A stretch of DNA of 19,875 nucleotides from JAGLSB01 sp023135955 (GTDB lineage Bacteria; Bacteroidota; Bacteroidia; Bacteroidales; GCA-2748055), in assembly GCA_030673645.1 (NCBI GenBank), contig DAOVIO010000062.1:1-19875 (forward strand), read 5' to 3'. The number at the start of each line of letters is the position of its first letter. Position 1 is the first letter of the stretch. The position numbers and the translations under genes are program-made. The notes beneath the pieces were generated by a model. That model was not told where the DNA came from, did not search any database, and saw only the letters and a list, made by a program, of their open reading frames with translations. Shown here one piece after another: positions 1 to 7,166 of the stretch.

Positions 1-216
1 AATTACACATCTCCTCACAATATTTTAAAATGGACAGAAAGAACAGAAGTTGAAGAAGGAGGCTTTTGCTTTAAAAATTGTCACATTCGTAATGAAGGCG
101 GAGAGCTAATAAATAAAAACTTGTATCTCTTTGAGGATGATTTATTAGAGTGGGAAAAAGGTGCAACTTTATTTATGACAGTTGACGAGGCTTTACCTGC
201 TTCATGGACAAAATAA
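1..216 (+). CDS. C-terminal part of an unidentified protein with a CX3CH motif
   Basis: Frame 1 is open from the first base of the window to a TAA at 214-216, giving the last 71 residues of a protein whose start lies outside. I do not recognise the family. The visible part is hydrophilic and acidic and contains the string CFKNCH, a CX3CH arrangement that resembles a non-canonical c-type heme attachment site, set in a stretch with several other His and Cys residues. The next gene, a tandem rhodanese lipoprotein, begins 7 nt later, so the two are probably co-transcribed. A periplasmic sulfur-related or multiheme protein would fit this context, but that is inference; one motif in a truncated protein does not prove heme binding. 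The reading frame is convincing, the function is not. Confidence 0.65.
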   Translation, partial: NYTSPHNILKWTERTEVEEGGFCFKNCHIRNEGGELINKNLYLFEDDLLEWEKGATLFMTVDEALPASWTK

Positions 217-223
217 TTTTTTA

Positions 224-1240
224 ATGTTTAACAAAATAACAATTATGACTATGCAGAAATTTAGGATTTATTTTTTAAGTATTCTTTTTACGGCTTTTCT
301 GGTAACAGGGTGTGAAAAAGAAGAAGAAACGGTTATTGAAGCGGAAGTATTGGTGGAATATCTTGAGTCTACGGATTCTCCACTTATGAAAGATTATGTA
401 AACACTGATATGCCAAGTATAATAGGTGCAGCTGATGTGAAAACACTGAATACTGTTGGTGGAGCTTATATAATTGATATTCGTTCAGCAGAGGATTTTG
501 GCAATGGTGCCATTCCGAATGCACACAATGTTGCTCTTGGTGATATTTTAACTCATGTTGAATCGAATGATCTCACTTCTTATGAAAAGATAATAGTTGT
601 TTGCTATTCCGGTCAGTCAGCTAGTTTTGCTACTGCTATTCTCAGATTAATGGGTTATGATAATGCCTTCTCAATGAAATGGGGAATGTGTTCATGGCAT
701 GCTGACTATTCTGGAGGGTGGACAAATGCTGTGGCTGCAGGGAATACCTATGCTACTCAATTTACTTCAGATGCGACTGCAAAGGGTGAGGAAGGAAGTC
801 TTCCTGTTCTTTCAACAGGATTTACTACAGGTCAGGATATCCTGGAAGCCAGAGTAGAAACTGTTCTATCAGAAGGTTACACTCCAGCAAAGATCTCTAA
901 CACTGAAGTTTTTGCTAATTTGAACAACTATTATATTGTTAATTATTGGAGTGAAGCTCATTATACTGATCCGGGACATATTCCTGGTGCAACTCAGTAC
1001 ACACCAAAAGAATCAATAAAATTAGATGTTGACCTGAAGACTCTGCCAACTGACAAACCTGTTGTTGTTTATTGTTATACAGGTCAAACCAGCTCATTTA
1101 TGGCTGCCTATTTGAGAATTCTGGGTTATGATGCAAAATCATTGGCTTATGGTGCTAACGGAATGATTTATGATATTATGGTGAGTGCGGGTTTAACTAC
1201 ATACAGTGAGGCTCAAATAATGGGATACGATGTTGAATAA
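224..1240 (+). CDS. Tandem rhodanese-domain lipoprotein
   Basis: A secreted lipoprotein of about 338 residues with two rhodanese domains. The N-terminus has a lysine followed by a hydrophobic run ending in the lipobox LVTGC, so it is probably lipidated and faces the periplasm or outer membrane. Domain 1 has the typical IIDIRSAEDF strand and an active-site loop VCYSGQSAS. Domain 2 has VVVYCYTGQTSS. Both loops keep the catalytic cysteine that carries a persulfide in rhodaneses, so both could be active; in many tandem rhodaneses only one is. The general role is sulfane-sulfur transfer (thiosulfate or polysulfide handling); the donor here is unknown. Possible starts are ATG at 224, 245 and 251, all leaving a workable signal peptide. 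An upstream TTG at 182 in the same frame overlaps the previous gene and is unlikely. The gene follows the partial CDS by 7 nt and is closed by a strong terminator at 1263-1296. Confidence 0.9.
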   Translation: MFNKITIMTMQKFRIYFLSILFTAFLVTGCEKEEETVIEAEVLVEYLESTDSPLMKDYVNTDMPSIIGAADVKTLNTVGGAYIIDIRSAEDFGNGAIPNAHNVALGDILTHVESNDLTSYEKIIVVCYSGQSASFATAILRLMGYDNAFSMKWGMCSWHADYSGGWTNAVAAGNTYATQFTSDATAKGEEGSLPVLSTGFTTGQDILEARVETVLSEGYTPAKISNTEVFANLNNYYIVNYWSEAHYTDPGHIPGATQYTPKESIKLDVDLKTLPTDKPVVVYCYTGQTSSFMAAYLRILGYDAKSLAYGANGMIYDIMVSAGLTTYSEAQIMGYDVE

Positions 1241-1262
1241 TTAATATTTAGTATATTATTTA

Positions 1263-1296
1263 AAAGAGCTGCCTTATTGAGCAGCTCTTTTTTTTT
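1263..1296 (+). terminator. Rho-independent terminator after the rhodanese gene
   Basis: A perfect 10-bp stem, AAAGAGCTGC at 1263-1272 with GCAGCTCTTT at 1281-1290, closes an 8-nt loop and runs into six further T residues. It starts 22 nt after the rhodanese stop. The A residues at the foot of the stem give a weaker T tract on the other strand, so it may also help to end the convergent pectate lyase transcript. Confidence 0.93.
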
Positions 1297-1363
1297 GATA
1301 CTATTTTGATATTTCTCATGATAGCTAGGTCATATATTGACGAGATTGATATTCACAAATAAT

Positions 1364-2950
1364 TTATTTTTCCTTTTCCAGATAATTTATCAGAAGCTTC
1401 ATATTCAAAATATACCTACCAGTCGATATATATTCCTGATCTGATTGATCCTTGAAAGGAGATGTGTCCGTATCATCACCAACATGCATAGAGGCAAATT
1501 CATCGCTGAGTTCTTGTTTCTGCCCTTCCCCAATGTATGGATTACTTGTCATACCATTTTTTATCAGCCAACGATTCTGACTGTCTAATGAATTAATTAT
1601 TTCTTTTAACCTCGATTCATCTGGAACATCTTCAAATGAGTGCCGGTTAAGATCATAAAATTTTTGCGGCGTAGCACTCTCCGTAAACTGAGCTTCCTTT
1701 AGTGGAGAGTTTTTAGTAAGCTCTTCGATACTCAAAGATTTTAAGTAGTCATATTTCTCTTTTAAATTATCAACATTCAAATTACATTTTCCCCCGTAAT
1801 GACTCAAAAGTTTTTCATCCTGGTAATCGTAGTAATAATTACCATATTTTACATTGGAACCTTTTCTGTGAACGTATAAATCTTTGTTTGTGTCAGGCTC
1901 AACAAATGTAGCATGGCTGTATTTTCCATTTTGAGAATTCTTTTCCTCTAACCGGGTTTCCTCCAACCATTCTATTGCTTTGGGAACGTGGTTCAGGTAT
2001 TTATTCTCTCCAGTGATTTCATAAAATTTAAGCAGCAGCATAGCATTACCAAATGTACAACCAGGTAATAATGCTTCCGGCTCATAGCTTCGGGCGGCTG
2101 CAGGTTTTAAATCCAAACTGTACTGCTGTCCCCATCCACCACTCCCATGCTGGGAGATTATATAAAAGTTCATACCTCTTATGATAGGATCAAGGAATCT
2201 TTCTTTTCCAAGCGATAAATAACATTGTATGAGGAAATGAATATTCTCCCAGATTACATCGTCATTGAAAGTGTAGTAAGATGAATAATCTGGATGCCCT
2301 TTTTTACCAAAATCGTATTTCAAGGGATAACGTTGGGGCCATGCTCCCAATGGATATTGACTTTTCAGAATAAAATCAATGGCTTTGTCAAGCGCAGGCT
2401 TGTATTTCGGATCCAGTTTCTCAAGGTACATCCTTAAAAGGAAACAGGCAGCATCGGAGGTGACATCATCATCAAAGGTGCAATTTCCGTAATAGTGTTG
2501 AAATTCTTCCAGGCGCCATCCGTTTTTTCCAATAGTATTGTACCATCTTTTAAGCGAACGATCGCCGGCAAAATCGACTATGTAATTCCATCCTCCCTCG
2601 TTGTGCTGTCCCCAAATAACAGCTGATGCAGCTTTCTCTGCAGCTATGTAATAATATTCATTTGCAGTAACATGGTAGGCATCAAGGAATAGATTTCCCA
2701 TACTAACTGTTCCGGGGTTCTGAAGCCAGATCATGGTTTTGTAAGCTTCCATCTCTCCCCACTGACGGGAAAAATCGGGAAGATAATACCAGAGATAACC
2801 CCCATTAGTGCTCACATTTTCTACCATATATTGTGTGGCACTTAACATTACCTGCTTGACTTCTTTCTCCATTTTATTACTTTGAGCAGAAAGTTGGATC
2901 GTCATGAATAGAATTATCAATGAGTAGAGAAGAGTTTTAAAGTGGTTCAT
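1364..2950 (-). CDS. Secreted pectic acid lyase (PL10-like)
   Basis: A 528-residue protein resembling the pectic acid lyase family (Pec_lyase, PL10), which cleaves polygalacturonate by beta-elimination. It has a signal peptide (MNHFKTLLYS, a hydrophobic stretch, then LSAQS). Repeated aromatic and Gly-rich helices follow the alpha/alpha-toroid style of PL10: GGYLWYYLPDFSRQWGEME, GGWNYIVDF, GAWPQRYP, YTFNDDVIWENI, GGWGQQY and RSYEPEALLPG. The last contains an arginine in a place reminiscent of the catalytic Arg region of PL10 (family knowledge, not checked by alignment). The ATG at 2950 is chosen because it gives a proper signal peptide. The frame stays open to 3055, but that extension only translates an 8-nt tandem repeat. 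The pectin substrate is inferred; related enzymes may act on other uronates. The nearby GH88 and Gfo/Idh genes fit uronate degradation. Confidence 0.85.
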   Translation of the reverse strand: MNHFKTLLYSLIILFMTIQLSAQSNKMEKEVKQVMLSATQYMVENVSTNGGYLWYYLPDFSRQWGEMEAYKTMIWLQNPGTVSMGNLFLDAYHVTANEYYYIAAEKAASAVIWGQHNEGGWNYIVDFAGDRSLKRWYNTIGKNGWRLEEFQHYYGNCTFDDDVTSDAACFLLRMYLEKLDPKYKPALDKAIDFILKSQYPLGAWPQRYPLKYDFGKKGHPDYSSYYTFNDDVIWENIHFLIQCYLSLGKERFLDPIIRGMNFYIISQHGSGGWGQQYSLDLKPAAARSYEPEALLPGCTFGNAMLLLKFYEITGENKYLNHVPKAIEWLEETRLEEKNSQNGKYSHATFVEPDTNKDLYVHRKGSNVKYGNYYYDYQDEKLLSHYGGKCNLNVDNLKEKYDYLKSLSIEELTKNSPLKEAQFTESATPQKFYDLNRHSFEDVPDESRLKEIINSLDSQNRWLIKNGMTSNPYIGEGQKQELSDEFASMHVGDDTDTSPFKDQSDQEYISTGRYILNMKLLINYLEKEK

Positions 2951-2986
2951 TTTTTTATAATTTATGTTTTTTCTTGGTCTAAGGTT

Positions 2987-3025
2987 GCTAATGTGCTGGT
3001 GTGCTGGTGTGTTAATGTGCTGGTG
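2987..3025 (-). repeat. 8-nt tandem repeat array, copy 1
   Basis: Read on the plus strand the array is five 8-nt units: GCTAATGT, GCTGGTGT, GCTGGTGT, GTTAATGT and GCTGGTG plus one diverged base. On the minus strand these are variants of ACAYYARC. A second array of the same unit lies 205 bp away in the opposite orientation. If transcribed together the two could fold into one long imperfect hairpin. Confidence 0.85.
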
Positions 3026-3230
3026 ATTAGTGAAATACAATTTACAGGAGCGCACTTACGATCCAGAAGTTGATTGTTTAATTAATGCTGATCTTGATTA
3101 ACTCCTTTCAGTTGTTGAACTTGGTTAAGTACTGGGCCCAAGTATTTTTTCAGGATGCTAAGGTGATAGTATAAATCTGTCTACCTCCTAACTCGAGTAA
3201 CCAGAAATTACAATAAAAGAACTTTCTTAA

Positions 3231-3282
3231 ACCAGCACACTAGCACATTAGCACACCAGCACACCAACACACCAATACCCAG
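3231..3282 (+). repeat. 8-nt tandem repeat array, copy 2 (inverted)
   Basis: Six 8-nt units on the plus strand: ACCAGCAC, ACTAGCAC, ATTAGCAC, ACCAGCAC, ACCAACAC and ACCAATAC, ending in a partial CCAG. The unit is the reverse complement of copy 1 at 2987-3025. It lies about 155 bp before the Gfo/Idh start codon. Confidence 0.85.
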
Positions 3283-3436
3283 TAAATATAACGAATTAAC
3301 TCATTATGTACGACATTACAAATAGAACCTGCCAAATCCCTCACTCCTTTTGTCTTTATTTAATATTCTTTTTAACTTCACTTCCATAATTGATGATAAT
3401 ACAATAATAAATTCACAATTTAAATTATAGACTACT

Positions 3437-4756
3437 ATGACTACTAATCGAAGAGACTTTATTAAAAAATCGGCATTTGTGGCCACTGGACTTGGGGTTT
3501 CATCTACTTTTCCTGGTATCAGCAGGAATATTTTGAGTGCAAATGAAAAACTTGTATGTGGTGTAATTGGAGTTAAAGGGATGGGGTTTTCTGATCTGGA
3601 AGCATTTTTGAGGCAACCAAATACCGAATGTGCAGCATTGTGCGATGTGGATAATAATGTTCTGGCTGAGCGGATTGGAGATGTTAAAAAAATACAAGGA
3701 AAAGCTCCTGCTGGGTACTCTGATTTTAGAAAGTTATTAGATCATAAAGGTCTTGATGTGATTATTATTGGCACTCCTGATCATTGGCATACTATTCCTT
3801 TTGTGGAAGCTGCTAAGAGGGGATATGCAATTTATTGTGAGAAACCTCTGGCCAATACCATTGAGGAGTGTAATATAATGGAGAGGGCAGTTAAGTCTTA
3901 CGGTACGGTTGCTCAGGTTGGGCAGTGGCAGAGAAGCGATAAGCATTGGCAGGATGCTATAGCTTATGTTCATTCTGGTAAACTTGGGAAAATAAGAACG
4001 GTACGTGCATGGTCTTACCAGGGTTGGATGGGTTCTGTACCTGTAGTTCCTGATGGTCCTGTGCCTGATGGAGTAGATTATAACTTTTGGTTAGGACCGG
4101 CTAAGTCACGTCCTTTCAATAAAAACCGTTTTCATTTTACATTCCGCTGGTTTTGGGATTATGCCGGAGGAATGATGACAGATTGGGGAGTCCATATAAT
4201 GGATTATGCACTCTTTGGAATGAAGCAGTACGATCCTAAATCTGTTATGTCGCTTGGTGGTAAGTTTGCATATCCCGATGATGCATGTGAGACTCCTGAT
4301 ACCCAACAGGCTATTTTTGAGTTTGACGGATTCACTCTGCTATGGGATCACGGCATTGGAATCGATGGAGGTTACTATGGTCGATCACATGGCGTTGGCT
4401 TTGTGGGGAACGAAGGAACCCTCGTAGTCGATCGAAAAGGCTGGGAGGTAATTCCTGAACCCAAAGGGGGGAATCCTTCACTGGAGCGGATTAAACTGCA
4501 AAAGGGCGACGGTCAGGGCCTGAATAATCATATGAAGAATTTCATTGATGCAATAAAAAATGGATCATCATTGAATTGTCCGGTTGAAATTGCTGCAGGT
4601 GTAGCCAGAACATGTCATCTGGGCAATATTGCATTCAAAACAGGCAGACGCTTGTACTGGGATCCCGCAGAGAGAGAATTTAAAAACGACAAGGAAGCCA
4701 ATAAATTATTGGAACCTGAATATCGGAAACCTTGGGAAATACCGGTGGTAGGGTAG
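3437..4756 (+). CDS. Tat-exported Gfo/Idh/MocA family oxidoreductase
   Basis: A 439-residue NAD(P)-dependent sugar oxidoreductase of the Gfo/Idh/MocA family. The N-terminus NRRDFIKKSAFVATGLG is a twin-arginine signal, common in Bacteroidota members exported with their cofactor bound. The Rossmann domain follows with the nucleotide loop GVIGVKGMG near residue 43 and TPDHWH near 113. The EKPLA motif near 136, whose lysine is the conserved catalytic and cofactor-contacting residue, ends the nucleotide-binding half. The C-terminal substrate domain carries GGMMTDWGVHIMD, with the conserved His/Asp pair. All motifs are intact, so it should be active. The substrate cannot be read from sequence. Similar proteins oxidise or epimerise sugars, uronates or inositols, which suits the neighbouring polysaccharide genes. 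It stands alone, divergent from the pectate lyase and convergent with the gene at 4815. Confidence 0.92.
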   Translation: MTTNRRDFIKKSAFVATGLGVSSTFPGISRNILSANEKLVCGVIGVKGMGFSDLEAFLRQPNTECAALCDVDNNVLAERIGDVKKIQGKAPAGYSDFRKLLDHKGLDVIIIGTPDHWHTIPFVEAAKRGYAIYCEKPLANTIEECNIMERAVKSYGTVAQVGQWQRSDKHWQDAIAYVHSGKLGKIRTVRAWSYQGWMGSVPVVPDGPVPDGVDYNFWLGPAKSRPFNKNRFHFTFRWFWDYAGGMMTDWGVHIMDYALFGMKQYDPKSVMSLGGKFAYPDDACETPDTQQAIFEFDGFTLLWDHGIGIDGGYYGRSHGVGFVGNEGTLVVDRKGWEVIPEPKGGNPSLERIKLQKGDGQGLNNHMKNFIDAIKNGSSLNCPVEIAAGVARTCHLGNIAFKTGRRLYWDPAEREFKNDKEANKLLEPEYRKPWEIPVVG

Positions 4757-4769
4757 AGGTGTTATTATC

Positions 4770-4800
4770 TTGATTTTAGGGTGTCTTTTTCGAAAAACAG
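4770..4800. repeat. Dispersed 31-nt element with palindromic TTTTTCGAAAAA core
   Basis: Fourteen bases after the Gfo/Idh stop lies a 31-nt sequence whose reverse complement recurs at 17873-17903 with two mismatches. The core TTTTTCGAAAAA is a perfect palindrome. The element sits between two convergent genes and might work as a weak bidirectional terminator, but its stem is AT-rich and I would not call it one on sequence alone. Weaker similarity continues for about 10 nt beyond the 31-nt block. Confidence 0.75.
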
Positions 4801-4814
4801 AAAATATTTAATAA

Positions 4815-5750
4815 TTATCTTCCATTCACATAATTCTCTTTAACGTGCTCTAACCACCATTTTATTCCAGGATCTCCACAAGTTCCATCACCACCGGGAT
4901 TATGATTGGGTTGAACATTTTGCAACCAGGTAGAGGCAAAAATGTATCCCATTCCGTTTTTAAGATGTTCGTCGGTTGCTTTTATTTGTTTCTGCTTTTT
5001 GCCTTCGGTGTAGATTCCAACGTTTATGTAAGCGTATAAATCTTTTTCTTTGCTGTACGCGCCCCAGTATTCGGGAGGGGTTCCTTCGCTTTCTATGTAA
5101 TGTTTGCCCTTTACTTTATCAGAAAAGTGCAAAGCCAGGTCGGCATTTGATGGTGGAATTCCACGATCGTTGAATCCAATTATAATGTCAGGATCGACTT
5201 TTTTCCCGGCTGCTATCATTTCTTCAATATTAAAATCCTTTGAACGGTGCGCCATCCCTTCATTATCCGGGTCTACAAAAACATTCCTGAAATTATTTTC
5301 CGACAACCATTTTACTGTGTTTTCTATAGCCATATTAGCCTCTTTTTGCGTCCACTCCTCCCATTTTCCTTTTGAATTCCCCCAGTATAAACAACCAACT
5401 AAAACCACCATATCCCTTTTGTCGCAAGCTTTAATAATTTCTGCCATTCTTTTGGAATAGACTTGATTTAGGCTTGCGTCGGAATTGTAGCCTTTTACAT
5501 CACCAAATCGGGAACCCATAAAAAATACACTAATAGTATTTACTCCATAGGATTTAAATATATCGAGATTTGAAATGAGGTGCATGGTCGTTTTGTCCGA
5601 AATTAGAGCATTCGAACAACGTAATCCGATACTAAGGAATTCTTCACCATTCAAATAAGTTTTATTATCAATTACTGAAAATAGATTATTTCCGGCAAAT
5701 GTACTTTCGAATATAAAGAGAGTCAGGATAAGAAAGATTAGTTTTTTCAT
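4815..5750 (-). CDS. Secreted TIM-barrel glycoside hydrolase-like protein
   Basis: A 311-residue secreted protein. MKKLIFLILTLFIF followed by ESTFAG is a clear signal peptide and supports the ATG at 5750. The start of the mature part (INGKTYLNGEEF-like: IDNKTYLNGEEFLSIGLRCS) is the pattern seen at the first strand of GH5-like and other clan-A glycosidase barrels. Alternating strands and helices follow, such as YGVNTISVFF, MVVLVGCLYWG, NVFVDPDNEG and KGKHYIESEG. The glutamates in VDPDNEG and in YIESEGTPPEYWG lie at plausible strand ends for the acid/base and nucleophile, but this is inference from fold logic. I do not recognise a specific family. At 311 residues it is a single-domain protein with no carbohydrate-binding module. 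The location beside pectate lyase and Gfo/Idh genes supports a glycan role. Confidence 0.75.
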   Translation of the reverse strand: MKKLIFLILTLFIFESTFAGNNLFSVIDNKTYLNGEEFLSIGLRCSNALISDKTTMHLISNLDIFKSYGVNTISVFFMGSRFGDVKGYNSDASLNQVYSKRMAEIIKACDKRDMVVLVGCLYWGNSKGKWEEWTQKEANMAIENTVKWLSENNFRNVFVDPDNEGMAHRSKDFNIEEMIAAGKKVDPDIIIGFNDRGIPPSNADLALHFSDKVKGKHYIESEGTPPEYWGAYSKEKDLYAYINVGIYTEGKKQKQIKATDEHLKNGMGYIFASTWLQNVQPNHNPGGDGTCGDPGIKWWLEHVKENYVNGR

Positions 5751-5841
5751 TTTTCACGTTTATTATAAACATTTACTTGTTCTATGTAATAAAATTAAGT
5801 CACTCTTTATTAATACAAAGCAAATAAAAAAATACAAAAAG

Positions 5842-6130
5842 TGAATAAGATCCTAGGGTAAAACATTTAAATATCTTAAAGCAAGGGTGGTCCCTCTGGG
5901 CGAGTACAAGAAACGAATAAGCCTGAAGGGCTTAAACAACAATCCCGAATTCTCGGGACGGGTGAAACCCGTGGTATGGAATCGCAACACAACACCTGTC
6001 CCAATATTTTTGCCAACGGCAAAAATATTGGGACTGGGACCTTTTGAATAAAACAAAAGCATAAACTAAATCATTAGTTAAGACCAGAAAAATCTAGAGA
6101 TTTTAATGCATTGACCCTGAATAAGATCCT
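5842..6130. mobile_element. MITE-like palindromic element with flanking direct repeat
   Basis: The sequence TGAATAAGATCCT occurs at 5842-5854 and again at 6118-6130, bracketing about 264 bp. The bracketed DNA begins AGGGTAAAACATTTAAAT and ends so that its reverse complement reads AGGGTCAATGCATTAAAAT, an imperfect terminal inverted repeat of about 18 bp. Inside are nested hairpins: AAGC with GCTT at about 5918-5932, TCCCGA/TCGGGA at 5943-5958, ACGGGT/ACCCGT at 5958-5972 and a perfect 17-bp stem at 5998-6034. It encodes no credible protein. These features fit a non-autonomous transposon insertion with a 12 or 13 bp target duplication (one base at the junction is ambiguous). The mobilising transposase is not in this window. 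Confidence 0.7.
5998..6034. repeat. Perfect 17-bp hairpin inside the MITE-like element
   Basis: GTCCCAATATTTTTGCC at 5998-6014 is followed by the loop AAC and its exact reverse complement at 6018-6034. It is the strongest secondary structure in the element. There is no T run directly after it, so it is not a standard terminator. Confidence 0.9.
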
Positions 6131-6161
6131 GTCTACATTAGCAATAGACAGGATTTTTTTT
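6126..6161 (+). terminator. Orphan rho-independent terminator
   Basis: A perfect 10-bp stem, ATCCTGTCTA at 6126-6135 with TAGACAGGAT at 6145-6154, a 9-nt loop and seven further T residues make a strong plus-strand terminator. No plus-strand gene precedes it: upstream are only the MITE-like element and the start region of a minus-strand gene. The right copy of the direct repeat overlaps the first five bases of the stem, so the element appears to have landed in or beside it. It could end an unrecognised small RNA, act as a leader attenuator for the pseudogene at 6210, or be a relic of a lost gene. Confidence 0.85.
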
Positions 6162-6209
6162 AAATTTGCCCCTGCCAATTTCTTTCATAAACATAAGCTT
6201 TTTATTCTA

Positions 6210-7106
6210 ATGAGACTTTTAAAAAATCTATTTTATCATAATTTTTTTTTACTTCTAATTACAGGATTTCTTTCTGTTGGTTTTTATCACTGTAATGCGC
6301 AAAATCAGGACAGTCCACAATGGGGAGAAAAGTATAGCCGAAACATGGTGTCAAAGGAGACAGGCCTTCCTAGCAATTTTAATCCGGAAACTGGTGAGAA
6401 TATTAAATGGACAGACTAATGGAAATGACGGGACTTTTCAGGGAGAGGGGTGGTATATGGCCCCGATGCTATTTTATATGCTTTCGAAGCAATTTCCCAA
6501 TCGGCATCAAGGGAAGAAATTCATTTGCTTAAAAAAGTTTGGGAATTTGACAGCGACCCTACCGCGCCAAAAGAAAATATTCATGAATACTTAAGAAATC
6601 GTGAAGAAAGTCCTAGTAATTTTATGGGAATGCCTGTATTTTATAAGAACCGTATTTATGTTACGGGAGGTGGCGATATTTGGTGGGGGAAAAATGAAGC
6701 TTGGATTAAATGTATTGATGCAACAAAAACCGGTGATATAACTGAAACCGGCGAAATTTGGACGAATACACTGGAGAAACATACAGCTTCAACTCCTGCA
6801 ATTTCAAATGGATTGGTATATGTAACCGACTGTGGTAAAAACCTGCACTGCATTGATGTGGAAAGCGGCAAATCGTATTGGAAGCATAAGCTTAGAATGG
6901 GTTCATGGAGTTCGGCTTTAGTTGCCGACAAGAAAGTTTATGTTGGTTCGCGTGGTAGCGATTTCTGGATTCTTGAAGAAGGAAAGAAATTAAATGTCCT
7001 GGATTCAACAAAACTTGAAAGGCCTATTTACTCAACTCCAGTTGCGGCAAATGGAGTACTCTATGTATCGACCATGAATCGGCTTTACGCAATAGAAAAA
7101 GAGTGA
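6210..7106 (+). pseudogene. Decayed secreted PQQ-like beta-propeller protein
   Basis: Remains of a secreted beta-propeller protein of the PQQ-binding-like type. The first part has a signal peptide (MRLLKNLFYH, then FLLLITGFLS) and the typical mature start PQWGEKYSRNMVSKETGLPS, running to GENIKW before a stop at 6417-6419. Immediately after, another frame continues with NGNDGTFQGEGWYMAP, a segment that in intact homologues lies far downstream of the IKW strand. A stretch of the propeller is therefore deleted. From about 6465 the original frame resumes and stays open to TGA at 7104-7106, with blade motifs TPAISNGLVYVTDCGKNLHC, SSALVADKKVYVGSRG and STPVAANGVLYVSTMNRLYA. At least one large deletion and two frame changes are present. 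The remaining product would not be a full propeller. The long intact C-terminal frame suggests fairly recent decay. Comparison with homologues is from memory. Confidence 0.82.
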
Positions 7107-7166
7107 AAAACTATAAGTTGAGTTATTTGAATTCACCTATATTTCATTTTAAACCGTTTTCATAAT

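Larger units (their letters stand above)
2951..3436. other. Divergent intergenic region with inverted repeat arrays
   Basis: This 486-bp gap separates the divergently transcribed pectate lyase and Gfo/Idh genes, so it should contain both promoters. I could not assign a convincing Bacteroidota promoter (TTG with TAnnTTTG) to either. It holds two arrays of an 8-nt repeat in opposite orientations (2987-3025 and 3231-3282), and near 3135 a short palindromic core, TGGGCCCA, followed by a T run. No credible small gene was seen. Confidence 0.6.

Noticed and set aside
182..223. TTG-started extension of the rhodanese lipoprotein
   Set aside because: It overlaps the end of the preceding gene and puts a hydrophilic stretch before the lipoprotein signal; ATG starts at 224, 245 or 251 are better.
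2951..3055. N-terminal extension of the pectate lyase frame
   Set aside because: It translates the 8-nt tandem repeat and sits in front of a proper signal peptide that begins at the ATG at 2950.
3135..3160. Terminator at the TGGGCCCA palindrome followed by T residues
   Set aside because: The stem is short and imperfect and no gene ends there.
2987..3282. CRISPR array
   Set aside because: The repeats are contiguous 8-nt units without spacers, and no cas gene is present.
5853..6062. Small minus-strand open frame of 69 codons
   Set aside because: It lies wholly within the hairpin-rich MITE-like element and its translation has no protein-like character.
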